Positions 19,163 through 28,675 of a stretch of DNA of 64,000 nucleotides are shown here, piece by piece. Numbering within the stretch: position 1 is the first letter of the stretch; the number at the start of each line of letters is the position of its first letter. Under the pieces are notes generated by a model that was not told where the DNA came from, searched no databases, and saw only the letters and a program-made list of their open reading frames with translations. The position numbers were made by a program, and so were the translations under genes. The stretch is from Paenibacillus massiliensis subsp. panacisoli DSM 21345. GTDB lineage: Bacteria > Bacillota > Bacilli > Paenibacillales > Paenibacillaceae. Where the stretch lies: NCBI RefSeq assembly GCF_000426545.1, contig NZ_AUFO01000008.1:292857-356856 (forward strand), read 5' to 3'.

Positions 19163-19744
19163 CTATATGCTTTTACAGAGCAGCTGTACATGCGCAATGG
19201 CAGTAGGCTTTACCTCTTCAAATGTAATTTTGTCCTGGATGTAGTACGAGATAAATCCATGCAAAGCCAGGAAAATACTATGCGGGACCCTTGCTCTGGA
19301 CTCATCTGTATGCGGTTCGGCACCCAGATGATTTCTTACGATCGAAGCGAACAGCTCCAGACATCTGCTTTGCTCAGCACGACAGTAGGCCAGCAACTCC
19401 TCGTCACGAATGAGGAACATAATCTCATACTGGTACGGATTTTCAATGCCAAAACGAATAAATTCCAGCAGTAAATACTCCGCCTTGCTCAGCCCCTCTT
19501 CTGGGGTCGCATTAACGGCGTGCATCAGAATATCTCCCAGTGCCTTGAAGTCCTCCATTACAATGGCGTAGAAAAGCTCAGCCTTCTCCTTGAAATGATA
19601 ATACAAGGATCCGTGACTGTATCCCAGATGCTGGCCAATGCTGCGCATGGAGATAGCACGGTATCCCTTGGTAATAAAAAGATGCCTGGCGGCCTCCAAT
19701 ATCCTCTCTCTTGACAACTCCTGATCAACTGCTCTTCTAGCCAT
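19163..19744 (-). CDS. TetR/AcrR-family transcriptional regulator
   Basis: The 193-residue protein has an N-terminal TetR helix-turn-helix (RERILEAARHLFITKGYRAISMRSIGQHLGYSHGSLYYHFKEKAELF, about residues 12-57) and a helical ligand-binding half. The ATG at 19744 (AAGGGG upstream) is preferred to the longer frame from 19798, which would overlap yigZ. It follows yigZ by 5 bp, so the two are probably co-transcribed. Its target is not evident. Confidence 0.85.
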   Translation of the reverse strand: MARRAVDQELSRERILEAARHLFITKGYRAISMRSIGQHLGYSHGSLYYHFKEKAELFYAIVMEDFKALGDILMHAVNATPEEGLSKAEYLLLEFIRFGIENPYQYEIMFLIRDEELLAYCRAEQSRCLELFASIVRNHLGAEPHTDESRARVPHSIFLALHGFISYYIQDKITFEEVKPTAIAHVQLLCKSI

Positions 19745-19749
19745 AGTAT

Positions 19750-20382
19750 TTATTCCCCTTCGATAAAGTAAAGCTGGCTTCCCTTCGTTAAAAGGCACTG
19801 TCCCTGGGTCAAATCTGTCATCCAGTGCTGAAAGGCCTCCGCTTCACCACTTACAGGATAACAGGCCAACACGACCTTATCCGTGAATACAGTATCCCCC
19901 GTTCGGACTCCACGACCCCGAAGCTCATTTTCTACCTTGCCCAGCCATGTGTAGTCCAATTCAACCTTTATTTCCTGATGTAGCACTCGCGTAATAGCTT
20001 CCCCTGCCTCAATGGCAGCAACCGCACCATCCGTATAAGCGCGGATCAAGCCACCGGCTCCCAGCATAATTCCACCAAAATACCGAGTTACTACAATAGC
20101 AACATTCTTCAAGCCTTGATTGCGGATGACCTCCAGGATCGGTTTGCCAGCTGTTCCGCTAGGCTCTCCGTCATCCGATTGCTTCTGAATCTCATCGCGC
20201 TCGCCAATCATATAAGCGGAGCAGTTATGCGTGGCATTCCAGTTCTGCTTCTTGATTCCGTCAATAAACGCAATCGCTGCCTCTTCGTCTTCCACCGGCT
20301 GCACATATCCGATGAAGCGGGACTTCTTGATGACAATCTCACGATGCCCGGCCTGACGAACAGTTCGATAGCTTTCCAACAT
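19750..20382 (-). CDS. yigZ: YigZ/IMPACT family protein
   Basis: The 210-residue protein begins with the IMPACT domain: SRFIGYVQPVEDEEAAIAFI, ATHNCSAYMIGE, DDGEPSGTAGKPILEVI and VVTRYFGGIMLGAGGLIRAYTDGA. A C-terminal DUF1949-type domain follows. The biochemical role of bacterial YigZ is not settled. Confidence 0.92.
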   Translation of the reverse strand: MLESYRTVRQAGHREIVIKKSRFIGYVQPVEDEEAAIAFIDGIKKQNWNATHNCSAYMIGERDEIQKQSDDGEPSGTAGKPILEVIRNQGLKNVAIVVTRYFGGIMLGAGGLIRAYTDGAVAAIEAGEAITRVLHQEIKVELDYTWLGKVENELRGRGVRTGDTVFTDKVVLACYPVSGEAEAFQHWMTDLTQGQCLLTKGSQLYFIEGE

Positions 20383-20413
20383 ATGCGTAACAATCCAATC
20401 TTATCAGATTTTG

Positions 20414-20457
20414 CAAGAAAGCAGTCCACGTCTTGCATACAGTGAACTGCTTTCTTG
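20414..20457 (-). terminator. Long hairpin between pgi and yigZ, probable pgi terminator
   Basis: A 16-bp arm (CAAGAAAGCAGTTCAC on the minus strand) pairs with its complement with one mismatch around a 12-nt loop. The T tract on the minus side is poor (CAAAATCTG), so this may be a weak terminator or an RNA-stabilising stem. Confidence 0.6.
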
Positions 20458-20510
20458 TCTTGTTATGCAGAGGCTACTTGATGACGCAGTCTCTGTGCTT
20501 CAGTTCCGAA

Positions 20511-21866
20511 TTACTCAGTCAATCTTGCTTCCAGCTTCGCTTTCTCTTCCTCGAAGCCTGGTTTGCCCAGCAGTGCAAACATATTCTTCTTGTAAGCCTC
20601 TACGCCCGGCTGATCGAACGGATTCACACCCAGCAGGTATCCGCTGATGCCACAAGCCTTCTCAAAGAAGTATACCAGATATCCGAACGAATAAGGTGTC
20701 ATATCTGGAATGTTCACAATCAGGTTAGGAACCTGACCGTCTGTGTGAGCAAGCATCGTTCCTTGGAACGCTTTTTTGTTAACAAAATCCATAGTCTTGC
20801 CAGTCAGGAAGTTCAGACCGTCCAGATCATCTGCATCTTCCTCAATGGTGATATGACTAGGTACATTCTCTACCTGAATAACCGTCTCGAAAATATTACG
20901 GCTACCCTCTTGGATAAATTGACCCATGGAGTGCAAATCTGTTGAGAAGTCAACCGATGCCGGGTAAATTCCCTTAAAGTCCTTACCTTCGCTCTCACCG
21001 AACAGTTGCTTCCACCATTCCGATACGAAGTGCAGGGAAGGCTCGTAGTTCACGAGAATCTCAGTGCCTTTGCCTTTACGGTACAGAGCATTCCGTACAG
21101 CGGCATACTGGTATGCTTCGTTCTCAGCAACATTAGGATTGCTGTATTCCTTGGAAGCGTCAGCAGCACCTTGCATCATCTCTTCGATGTTGATTCCAGC
21201 AGTAGCGATAGGCAGCAGGCCTACAGCCGTCAGCACGGAGTAACGTCCGCCTACGTCGTCAGGAATAATGAAAGATTCGTAGCCTTCTTCATTCGCCAGC
21301 TTCTTTAATGCACCACGTTCTTGATCCGTTGTAGCATAGATGCGTTTGCGAGCTTCTTCTTTACCGTACTTCTTCTCCAGTGCTGCACGGAAAATACGGA
21401 AAGCAATTGCTGGCTCCGTAGTCGTACCGGACTTGGAGATGACATTGACGGAGAAATCCTTGCCTTCAATCAGATCCAGCAGATGGTTCACATAAGTGGA
21501 GCTGATGTTGTTACCAGCAAAGTAGATTTCCGGAGTCTTACGCTTGTCCTTCGGCAGCATATTATAGAAGGAATGAGACAGCATCTCAATCGCTGCACGC
21601 GCACCCAGGTAAGATCCACCGATTCCAATGACGATCAGAACTTCAGAATCACTTTGGATTTTGGCAGCTGCCTTTTGGATACGTGAGAACTCTTCTTTAT
21701 CATAGTTGGTCGGCAGATCAATCCAGCCGAGGTAGTCAGAGCCTGCTCCCGTCTGGTTATGTAACTGTTCATGAGCCAGCTTGATGGGCTCAGCGAAATA
21801 ATCAACTTCGTGTTGGCCTACAAAGCTCAGTGCCTTGCTGTAATCAAATGTTACTTTTTTGGACAT
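20511..21866 (-). CDS. pgi: Glucose-6-phosphate isomerase
   Basis: Pgi interconverts glucose-6-phosphate and fructose-6-phosphate. The 451-residue protein has the bacterial short form with [50 protein letters not shown] and the C-terminal [16 protein letters not shown]. The ATG at 21866 has AGGAGG upstream; the frame extends to 21896, but without an RBS. Confidence 0.96.
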   Translation of the reverse strand: MSKKVTFDYSKALSFVGQHEVDYFAEPIKLAHEQLHNQTGAGSDYLGWIDLPTNYDKEEFSRIQKAAAKIQSDSEVLIVIGIGGSYLGARAAIEMLSHSFYNMLPKDKRKTPEIYFAGNNISSTYVNHLLDLIEGKDFSVNVISKSGTTTEPAIAFRIFRAALEKKYGKEEARKRIYATTDQERGALKKLANEEGYESFIIPDDVGGRYSVLTAVGLLPIATAGINIEEMMQGAADASKEYSNPNVAENEAYQYAAVRNALYRKGKGTEILVNYEPSLHFVSEWWKQLFGESEGKDFKGIYPASVDFSTDLHSMGQFIQEGSRNIFETVIQVENVPSHITIEEDADDLDGLNFLTGKTMDFVNKKAFQGTMLAHTDGQVPNLIVNIPDMTPYSFGYLVYFFEKACGISGYLLGVNPFDQPGVEAYKKNMFALLGKPGFEEEKAKLEARLTE

Positions 21867-22082
21867 GGATAGAACCTCCTGTTTTACCATTGCCAATGGT
21901 CAGGGCATTTGCCTCTGATGCGACTTAGCAATAGAATACTTTAATTTAAAGAACCTGACAAGCGTATGCCACAAAGCGGCCCTTGACCATGATGCCACAG
22001 GGCAGCAGCTATAGCTGTGATATAAGTCAGACTGAGTAGTCCTGCTATGATGCTGTAGTACTGTTCTGCTGTGGGATAGAAA

Positions 22083-22117
22083 AAGGGTAAGACCGTGATA
22101 TCACGGTACCTACCCTT
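22083..22117 (-). terminator. Intrinsic terminator after ppnP
   Basis: AAGGGTAGGTACCGTGA pairs with TCACGGTCTTACCCTT on the minus strand and is followed by TTCT. The 359-bp gap between pgi and ppnP holds this hairpin and nothing else I recognise. Confidence 0.75.
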
Positions 22118-22225
22118 CGGCAGCCTCCGAAATCAAGTACCCGCTACATCGCTGGCTTAGCTCCCTCAATAGGAATTGTTCCAGCCAAAGTGGGTACTGT
22201 TCTCGGTAAGCTCCCTCCACTCACA

Positions 22226-22543
22226 TTAATCTGCCGGGTAAGAGCAGCAGTAATCCGTTACACTGCGCACTTCCAGCTTGAAGGAGGATTTGGCAGGAAC
22301 ATGGAAAGTTCCTTCTCCTTGAATCTCCAGCCATTGCTCTTGACCAGGGAGCTGTACACGCAGATCGCCAGCGAGAATCTCCATAATCTCACGAGAATCA
22401 GTCCCGAATTCATAAGAGCCTGGAAGCATGATGCCAAGCGTAACCTTGGAGCCATCCTGTAAAATGACGGTACGGCTAGTCACCTGACCATCATAATAGA
22501 TATTTGCTTTCTTAATAACGCTAACGTTGTCAAATTGCCCCAT
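22226..22543 (-). CDS. ppnP: Pyrimidine/purine nucleoside phosphorylase PpnP
   Basis: The 105-residue single cupin domain protein of the DUF1255 (YaiE/PpnP) family splits several nucleosides with phosphate. Visible family features are [23 protein letters not shown] at the N terminus, [12 protein letters not shown], the conserved GDLRVQLPG and [13 protein letters not shown]. It stands alone between tkt and pgi, which fits the supply of ribose phosphate but does not prove a link. Confidence 0.92.
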   Translation of the reverse strand: MGQFDNVSVIKKANIYYDGQVTSRTVILQDGSKVTLGIMLPGSYEFGTDSREIMEILAGDLRVQLPGQEQWLEIQGEGTFHVPAKSSFKLEVRSVTDYCCSYPAD

Positions 22544-22606
22544 GGATGCCGCTTCTCCTTTGTCCGGTCAGATATATTGCCAAAAGCCTAAGGCTTATAG
22601 TTAAGA

Positions 22607-24649
22607 CTACAGCAATGCTTTCACTTTGCTAACTACGTTCTCTACAGTGAAGCCATACTCACTTACGACGCGGTCGCCAGGTGCGGAAGCACCGAAGGTG
22701 GAAATACCCAGGATATGTCCTTGGTCACCCACATACTTCTCCCAGCCCATCGGGTAAGCCATCTCTACAGCCAGACGAGCTTTTACAGATGGAAGAATTA
22801 CAGAATCCTTATACGCCTTGTCCTGCTTCTCGAACAGATCCCAGCTCGGCATACTGATGACACGAACATGGATGCCTTCGGCAGCCAATGCTTCGTGAGC
22901 CTTCACAGCCAGTTGAACTTCGGAGCCTGTAGCGATAATTTGCGCCACTGCAGTACCTTCCTTAGCATCAGCCACGATATAAGCACCACGGCGGATCCCT
23001 TCACGTGCATGCTCTGCTGTAGCAGACAGGATCGGCAGGTTCTGACGAGTCAGCACCAGCGCTACCGGATTGCCCGTATTCTCCATCGTATAAGCCCAAG
23101 CTGCGGAAGTCTCATTACCATCTGCTGGGCGAATTACAGTCAAGTTTGGAATAATACGCAGGGAAGCGAGTTGTTCGATCGGCTCGTGAGTCGGGCCATC
23201 TTCACCTACAGCAATACTGTCATGCGTAAGCACGTAGGTTACTGGCAATCCCATCAGTGCAGCCAGACGTACAGCTGGACGCAGGTAATCGGTGAATACG
23301 AAGAACGTACCGCCGAAAATCTTCACACCACTGTGCAGAGCCATACCGTTCATGGCTGCTGCCATACCGAATTCACGGATACCGAAGTAGATGTTGCGGC
23401 CCGCATAATCCTCTGGAGTAAAGTTGGTCAGATTGTTCAGATGTGTCATCGTAGAGCTCTCAAGGTCTGCAGAGCCGCCAGTCAGGAACGGAATGTTCGG
23501 TGCCAGGCCGTTCAGTGCATTACCAGAAGCTACGCGAGTGGAGATAGCCTTGTCCTCAGCGGAGTACTTAGGCAGGTCACGATCCCAGCCTTCTGGAAGC
23601 TTGCCGCTAATGGCGATCTCGAATTGTGCTGCCAGCTCTGGATAAGCCTTTTTGTACTCAGCGAACAGTGCATCCCACTCTTTGTTAGTGGCGATACCTT
23701 TTTCCTTCACGCTCGCGAAATGCTCACGAACCTCTTGTGGCACATAGAAATCCTCTTCGTATACCCATTTGTAGAATTCCTTGGTCAGCTTCGCTTCTTC
23801 CGCGCCCAGCGGAGAACCGTGTGTACCACCATGGCCGCCTTTACCTTGCTTGTTCGGGCTTCCGTAGCCGATGACCGTCTTCACTTCGATCAGGGTAGGA
23901 CGGATCGCTTCGCCTTGTGCCTCAGCAATAGCCTTCTCGATAGCAGGAAGATCGTTACCATCTTCTACACGCAGCACTTGCCAGCCATAAGCTTCAAAGC
24001 GCTTAGCTACGCTCTCGCTGGAGGAAAGATTCAGCTCACCGTCCAAAGTAATATCGTTGGAATCGAACAGTACAATCAGCTTGCCAAGGTGCAGACGTCC
24101 AGCAAGGGAAGCTGCTTCGTGGGATACACCTTCCATCAGGTCTCCATCGCCGCAAATCGCATATGTAAAGTGATCTACGACTTTGAATTTATCCTTATTG
24201 TACGTAGCAGCCATTTGAGCTTCAGCCATAGCCATACCTACAGCCATTGCAATACCTTGTCCCAAAGGACCCGTAGTCGCATCTACGCCAGCTGTGTGAC
24301 CAAATTCAGGGTGACCTGGAGTCAAGCTTCCCCATTGGCGGAACTGCTTAATTTCTTCCATAGGCAGATCGTACCCGCTCAGATGGAGCAGGCTGTATAG
24401 CAACATGGAGCCATGTCCAGCGGAAAGTACAAAGCGGTCGCGGTTAATCCATGTCGGATGATCAGGGTTGTGGTTCATCGTCTTCGCAAACAATTGGTAG
24501 CCCATTGGAGCCGAACCCATCGGCATGCCCGGATGTCCGGATTTGGCTTTCTCAATAGCGTCAATAGCCAGTGTACGGATCGTCGTAATGGACAGGTTAT
24601 CGATCGTTGAGTTCTCTTCCTTATGAATCGCTTGCTTGTCGTCAGTCAT
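22607..24649 (-). CDS. tkt: Transketolase
   Basis: Tkt transfers two-carbon ketol units in the pentose phosphate pathway, using thiamine diphosphate. The 680-residue protein has [29 protein letters not shown], the thiamine-binding [18 protein letters not shown]...FDSND, then [23 protein letters not shown]. The ATG at 24649 has a GAGGAGG RBS. The frame is open to 24757 without an RBS. A 561-codon frame on the opposite strand is an artefact. Confidence 0.96.
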   Translation of the reverse strand: MTDDKQAIHKEENSTIDNLSITTIRTLAIDAIEKAKSGHPGMPMGSAPMGYQLFAKTMNHNPDHPTWINRDRFVLSAGHGSMLLYSLLHLSGYDLPMEEIKQFRQWGSLTPGHPEFGHTAGVDATTGPLGQGIAMAVGMAMAEAQMAATYNKDKFKVVDHFTYAICGDGDLMEGVSHEAASLAGRLHLGKLIVLFDSNDITLDGELNLSSSESVAKRFEAYGWQVLRVEDGNDLPAIEKAIAEAQGEAIRPTLIEVKTVIGYGSPNKQGKGGHGGTHGSPLGAEEAKLTKEFYKWVYEEDFYVPQEVREHFASVKEKGIATNKEWDALFAEYKKAYPELAAQFEIAISGKLPEGWDRDLPKYSAEDKAISTRVASGNALNGLAPNIPFLTGGSADLESSTMTHLNNLTNFTPEDYAGRNIYFGIREFGMAAAMNGMALHSGVKIFGGTFFVFTDYLRPAVRLAALMGLPVTYVLTHDSIAVGEDGPTHEPIEQLASLRIIPNLTVIRPADGNETSAAWAYTMENTGNPVALVLTRQNLPILSATAEHAREGIRRGAYIVADAKEGTAVAQIIATGSEVQLAVKAHEALAAEGIHVRVISMPSWDLFEKQDKAYKDSVILPSVKARLAVEMAYPMGWEKYVGDQGHILGISTFGASAPGDRVVSEYGFTVENVVSKVKALL

Positions 24650-25007
24650 GGTAAGCCTCCTCATAATAAATAACAAAGTATACCGTTGGTGAGTCGTGGC
24701 ACAGAGGCGTCCCCAGAGCAGACAATGTTGGTCATTGCGCTGTCCGATGGAATCCATCTGCTTGAATCTTTCAATTTGACTTATTCATTCTCATGTATTG
24801 TACCATTTGCCACGCGGCTTTGCCAGATGTCAAAACGCTTTGAAGCCATTATCAAATAATATACCCGTTATAAGTAAAGCAATGCTCCATTGTCAAACCA
24901 GAATACAATTCGGACCGTGTCGTCACTCGGAATACCCCTCTCCCCGGCTACCATGCGAACTGTATCATTATGCATATTGGTAGAGAACTCCAAAATAACG
25001 CAAATAA

Positions 25008-25037
25008 GTTCCCTTCACCCATGAGGGTAAAAGGAAC
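25008..25037 (-). terminator. Probable terminator after the low-complexity lipoprotein gene
   Basis: GTTCC-TTTT-ACCC pairs with GGGT-GAA-GGGAAC around a 4-nt loop, with TTATTT following on the minus strand. It lies 150 bp past the stop. The rest of the 537-bp gap between tkt and the lipoprotein gene is AT-rich and holds the tkt upstream region. Confidence 0.5.
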
Positions 25038-25186
25038 TCATCTCTGCGAAGGCCCTTGACCAAAATAGCTTATACACACTGCGTGTGGGTTAGTATTTAA
25101 CTCTCTCTATTGGGTCTCAAAAGGTGGAGCCAACTAGTCTGAAGCATTTCTAGCGGCATGGTTTTCCAGACTACTTCCAGTTAGGA

Positions 25187-25666
25187 TCATTGCCCGCTTT
25201 TGCTTCCGGCATCCGTTGCAGTTGAAACATCCGATGTGCTGCCAGAGGCGGCGCCATCTGCTGCTTGATCTCCATTTGGCTTGGATGGTGGATTGCCCTC
25301 CCCTTCCGGCGGTGCACCCTCAGGAGGTGTTCCATCTGGTGGTGTTCCTTCTGGCGGTCCACCTGCCGGCGGCGTGCCTTGCGGTGGCGTTCCTGTCCTG
25401 CCATCATTTGCAGCCTGAGGGGTTGAACCATCCGTTCCACTGCTTATGTTCGTATCCGTACTTCTTGTACTGGTGTTCATATCACTACTTGTGTCGGTGT
25501 CGGTGTCGGTGTCGGTATTGGTGTCAGTATTAGAGTTCGTGCTGGATACAGCGGAGGAGGAATTGGTTGCACCTGAGCTAGATGTATCATTTGTACTTCC
25601 GCAAGCGCCAAGGGCAACGGTCATCGTGATCATGGCGGCGATTGTAGCTAATTTTTTCTTTTCCAT
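25187..25666 (-). CDS. Low-complexity putative lipoprotein
   Basis: The 159-residue product begins MEKKKLATIAAMITMTVALGAC, a lipoprotein signal with lipobox ALGAC. The mature part has no folded domain that I recognise. It is Ser/Thr/Asn-rich, with a (TD)n run at about residues 53-60, then a Pro-Glu-Gly region made of PPEGTPPDG-like 5-residue units (about residues 95-130), then a Ser/Thr/Ala tail. It looks like a disordered, surface-tethered spacer. The ATG at 25666 was chosen for the signal peptide; a longer frame reaches 25861. The TD and PPxG repeats probably vary in number between strains. Confidence 0.6.
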   Translation of the reverse strand: MEKKKLATIAAMITMTVALGACGSTNDTSSSGATNSSSAVSSTNSNTDTNTDTDTDTDTSSDMNTSTRSTDTNISSGTDGSTPQAANDGRTGTPPQGTPPAGGPPEGTPPDGTPPEGAPPEGEGNPPSKPNGDQAADGAASGSTSDVSTATDAGSKSGQ

Positions 25667-25861
25667 GGGATTAGGCCTCTTTCCATTGATAATAGTAAAG
25701 ATAAGATTGGTACGAACTCTTGATTCCCTCACATTATCTCCCATGAAGCTGAAGCACTTATGAATGCACGTTGAGTATTTCCTGAATGCACCAATAGTCA
25801 GTAAGTAAACACATAGCATACAAACAATGAAGCAACGTAATAGTACTCTACGGCACCCCAT

Positions 25862-26160
25862 GAAAAATAAAGTAGCTACATGTCAGCAGTTCATAACTTT
25901 ATATGCCATACACACAAATGACAGAAACATATGTAACACAAACATATATAACACAAACACAAAACAGCTTTACAAACAGGGATACACAAGTAATACACAG
26001 ATGGAAATGTACAAGTGATACACAACAAAATACACGACAGATATGCATCAACCTGTGCACCAAGCCAAGGTATAAAACCAAATATAGCCCATAGAGTCCG
26101 TTCTCAAGGAACAGCTTCTACAGGCTATACAAAAAAATTGAATTAGAATATGGTCATTGA
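25862..26160. repeat. AC-rich low-complexity intergenic tract
   Basis: The segment 25895-26065 is strongly strand-biased, rich in A and C on the plus strand, with many ACACAA and TACACA words. It contains no convincing gene. Short open frames here lack an RBS and have low-complexity translations. Confidence 0.5.
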
Positions 26161-27057
26161 TTAGAATACAACCGTCTTGTTCTCATGCACCAGAATACGA
26201 TCTTCTACATGCCATTTGACCGCACGGGCTAAGACGACACGCTCAATGGTCCGTCCAATCCGCTTCAACTCATTTACATCATCACGATGGCTGACCCTTT
26301 GAACGTCCTGCTCAATGATCGGACCGCCGTCCAGCTCCTCGGTCACATAGTGTGCCGTAGCCCCGATAATTTTAACCCCACGGTTATATGCTTGCGCATA
26401 AGGCTTTCCCCCCACGAAGGCAGGCAAGAAGGAATGATGAATGTTAATAATGCGATTGCGGTAATGCTCAATGAACTTAGGTGAGATGATCTGCATATAA
26501 CGAGCCAGAATAATAACATCAATCTCGTTACCGATCAGCTCCAACTGTTGCCGTTCTGCTTCAGCCTTCGTATCCGCCGTTACAGGTACATGATGGTACG
26601 GAATCCCGAATGATTCAACGTACTCCTTCATATCTGGATGGTTACTGATGACCATAGCGATATCCGCATCCAGATCACCTGCCTGCCATTGCCACAACAG
26701 CTCTACGAGACAATGATCCTCCTTGGAGACGAAGATCGCTAGCTTCTTCTTACGGCTCACATTCGTGATCGTCCAATCCATATTGAACTGGGAAGCCACC
26801 TGCCCAAAATCCTGCTCCAGGCCCGGCAGCGAGGAATCTAGTTCGGGAAGGTCGAACTCGACACGCATGAAGAACATTCCGCCTTCTGGGTCCATTGTGT
26901 ACTGATCGGATTGAACGATGTTCGCACCGTGCTCATGCAAAAAGCGTGAGACAGCTGCAACGATGCCCGGACCATCCGGACAGGAAATCAACATGCGTGC
27001 ACGATTAGCATGAGTCGTGTGTGCAGCATTGTGTGTGTTCTTTACATGAAGCTCCAT
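26161..27057 (-). CDS. purU: Formyltetrahydrofolate deformylase PurU
   Basis: PurU releases formate from 10-formyl-tetrahydrofolate, balancing one-carbon units. The 298-residue protein has an N-terminal ACT domain (ARMLISCPDGPGIVAAVSRFLHEHGANIV, about residues 20-48). A formyltransferase-fold domain follows with LARYMQIISPKFIEHYRNRIINIHHSFLPAF and GATAHYVTEELDGGPIIEQD (catalytic Asn-His-Asp region). It lies 21 bp after the endonuclease IV gene on the same strand. Confidence 0.95.
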   Translation of the reverse strand: MELHVKNTHNAAHTTHANRARMLISCPDGPGIVAAVSRFLHEHGANIVQSDQYTMDPEGGMFFMRVEFDLPELDSSLPGLEQDFGQVASQFNMDWTITNVSRKKKLAIFVSKEDHCLVELLWQWQAGDLDADIAMVISNHPDMKEYVESFGIPYHHVPVTADTKAEAERQQLELIGNEIDVIILARYMQIISPKFIEHYRNRIINIHHSFLPAFVGGKPYAQAYNRGVKIIGATAHYVTEELDGGPIIEQDVQRVSHRDDVNELKRIGRTIERVVLARAVKWHVEDRILVHENKTVVF

Positions 27058-27078
27058 TTGAAAAATGATCCCCCTTGA

Positions 27079-28206
27079 TTATGCATTCACCAACAGCTCC
27101 TTGCCTGACAGCAGGGCAATGAGGCGGTGGTTAATCTCTTGTTCTGTAAGCTCCGGGAAAATAGACGCCTGCACAACGGTATCGTACAATCGCTCCAGTG
27201 GCTCCCTTGGGTCAGCTTTTCTCGCTTTAGCATCACTCTTCAGCAGATCCCAGGTACTCAGGACAAATTCCCGAAGATTCGTATCGGACTTGCGGAAAAA
27301 TGCATGCAGCTCTTCTACTTGCGTCAAGAACTGCTCACCGAAGCGCTCAGCTACATTACCGCGCAGAAGTGCGATTTCAGCCTCATACATCGGCTGCTGC
27401 GTCTTGGCATCCTTACCAATCCATGGTGTCTCCAGAATGAACGGACGATCCTTCAGCAGCTCATGATTGACGATATTGCGAATCGTGTCATATCCGATGT
27501 ATCCCGTGCCGATAGGTGTATGTCTGTCTTTGCCAGCGCCTACCGGATTCTTGCTATCATTCAAGTGAACGACTGCAATACGATCCACACCGACGAGCCG
27601 ATCAAATTCCTGAAGCACCCCATCCAGGTTGTCCACAATATTATAGCCCGCATCGTGAATGTGACATGTATCCATACAGACCGTCAGACGCTCATTGTGC
27701 TCGACCTTATCCATAATGGCCGCGATCTCCTCGAAGCTTCTGCCAATCTCCGTGCCTTTTCCCGCCATCGTCTCTAGGGCAATATTGACTTCCGTCTCCT
27801 TAACCCCGCTCAATACCTCATTAAGACCGTCGGCAATGCGGTTAATCCCGTATTCCTGATCCTTGTCCGTAAAGGCACCCGGGTGGAGCACGATATTCTT
27901 CACGCCAATCGCATGGGTGCGGCGAATCTCTTCCTGCAGGAAGCTAACGGCAAGCTCGTACGTTGCTTCTTTATAAGATCCCAGGTTGATGATATATGGG
28001 GCATGAACGACAATCTCGCCCATCCCTGCCTCAGCCATTAGTTGCTTACCTTCGTCCAAATACATGGACTCCATCGGCTTGCGACGTGTATTTTGTGGTG
28101 CTCCTGTATAAATCATAAATGAACTGGACCCGTAAGATACCGCTTCCTTCGTGGCACTTAGCAGGCCCTTGTCCGAGAAAGATACATGGGAACCGATTTT
28201 CAACAT
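27079..28206 (-). CDS. nfo: Endonuclease IV (Nfo) with C-terminal extension
   Basis: Endonuclease IV cuts DNA at abasic sites. The TIM-barrel core (residues 1 to about 283) has MLKIGSHVSFSDKGLL, VVHAPYIINLGS, VLHPGAF, IALETMAGKG, VCMDTCHIHDAGYN, VVHLNDSKNPVGAGKDRH and FILETPW, which supply the zinc ligands. The protein is 375 residues, about 90 longer than the core. Residues 284-375 are helical and charged, and I do not recognise them as a known domain. The stop is clean, so the extension is part of the frame and not read-through of a neighbour. Confidence 0.92.
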   Translation of the reverse strand: MLKIGSHVSFSDKGLLSATKEAVSYGSSSFMIYTGAPQNTRRKPMESMYLDEGKQLMAEAGMGEIVVHAPYIINLGSYKEATYELAVSFLQEEIRRTHAIGVKNIVLHPGAFTDKDQEYGINRIADGLNEVLSGVKETEVNIALETMAGKGTEIGRSFEEIAAIMDKVEHNERLTVCMDTCHIHDAGYNIVDNLDGVLQEFDRLVGVDRIAVVHLNDSKNPVGAGKDRHTPIGTGYIGYDTIRNIVNHELLKDRPFILETPWIGKDAKTQQPMYEAEIALLRGNVAERFGEQFLTQVEELHAFFRKSDTNLREFVLSTWDLLKSDAKARKADPREPLERLYDTVVQASIFPELTEQEINHRLIALLSGKELLVNA

Positions 28207-28340
28207 GTTGCATCCCCCTTTTAACCTTCGCGAATTATTCCCCTATTCTAACGTGATTATCACGTACAAACAACATTAATATCCTAGAAGATATGAGAAT
28301 ATAAGAGAAGTGTCAATGTGATGGCTTGGTTGATGCAAAG

Positions 28341-28471
28341 GATACGATGGATATCTTGGACAGAATGATGATTAATAATGGATACGATGGATGCAATGAT
28401 CGGTTGATCACATGAAACCATAGATACAAAGAAACCCATGGATGCGGTACGACCCATAAGATACGATGGAT
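28341..28471. repeat. Degenerate GATACGATGGAT repeats
   Basis: The 12-mer GATACGATGGAT occurs exactly at 28341, 28381 and 28460, giving spacings of 40 and 79 bp (about one and two units). Related words (GGATGCGGTACGA, GAATGCG) lie between and after them. The gap 28207-28675 holds no gene; a 89-codon minus-strand frame across it looks spurious. Confidence 0.55.
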
Positions 28472-28675
28472 GTGTACTATGAATGCGAAGGGTACTGTGA
28501 ATGCGTTGGATAAGCTACATCTGCATTTCTTCTCCTTTTGATTCCAGACAATTATTTCCGTTATGATAAGAATCACATACACACCTGCGCCATAAAAGTG
28601 TCAAGCATCTGTACACGGGTATTTTAATTTAGAAGCAACGTATATATCACTCCATTGAAGAGGACGGAGATACAC

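Noticed and set aside
22715..24400. 561-codon open frame on the plus strand inside tkt
   Set aside because: It is antisense to a clear transketolase gene, has no RBS, and its Cys/His/Gln-rich translation matches no family I know. Codon bias of tkt explains the open frame.
25171..25440. 89-codon minus-strand frame overlapping the low-complexity lipoprotein gene
   Set aside because: It is a frame shadow of the repeat-rich lipoprotein gene, which has the signal peptide and RBS.
28341..28471. Possible CRISPR array from the repeated 12-mer
   Set aside because: The repeats are only 12 bp, with irregular spacing, and no cas gene is near.
28313..28582. 89-codon minus-strand frame between nfo and the epimerase gene
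   Set aside because: It lies in the degenerate repeats, lacks an RBS and has an odd composition.
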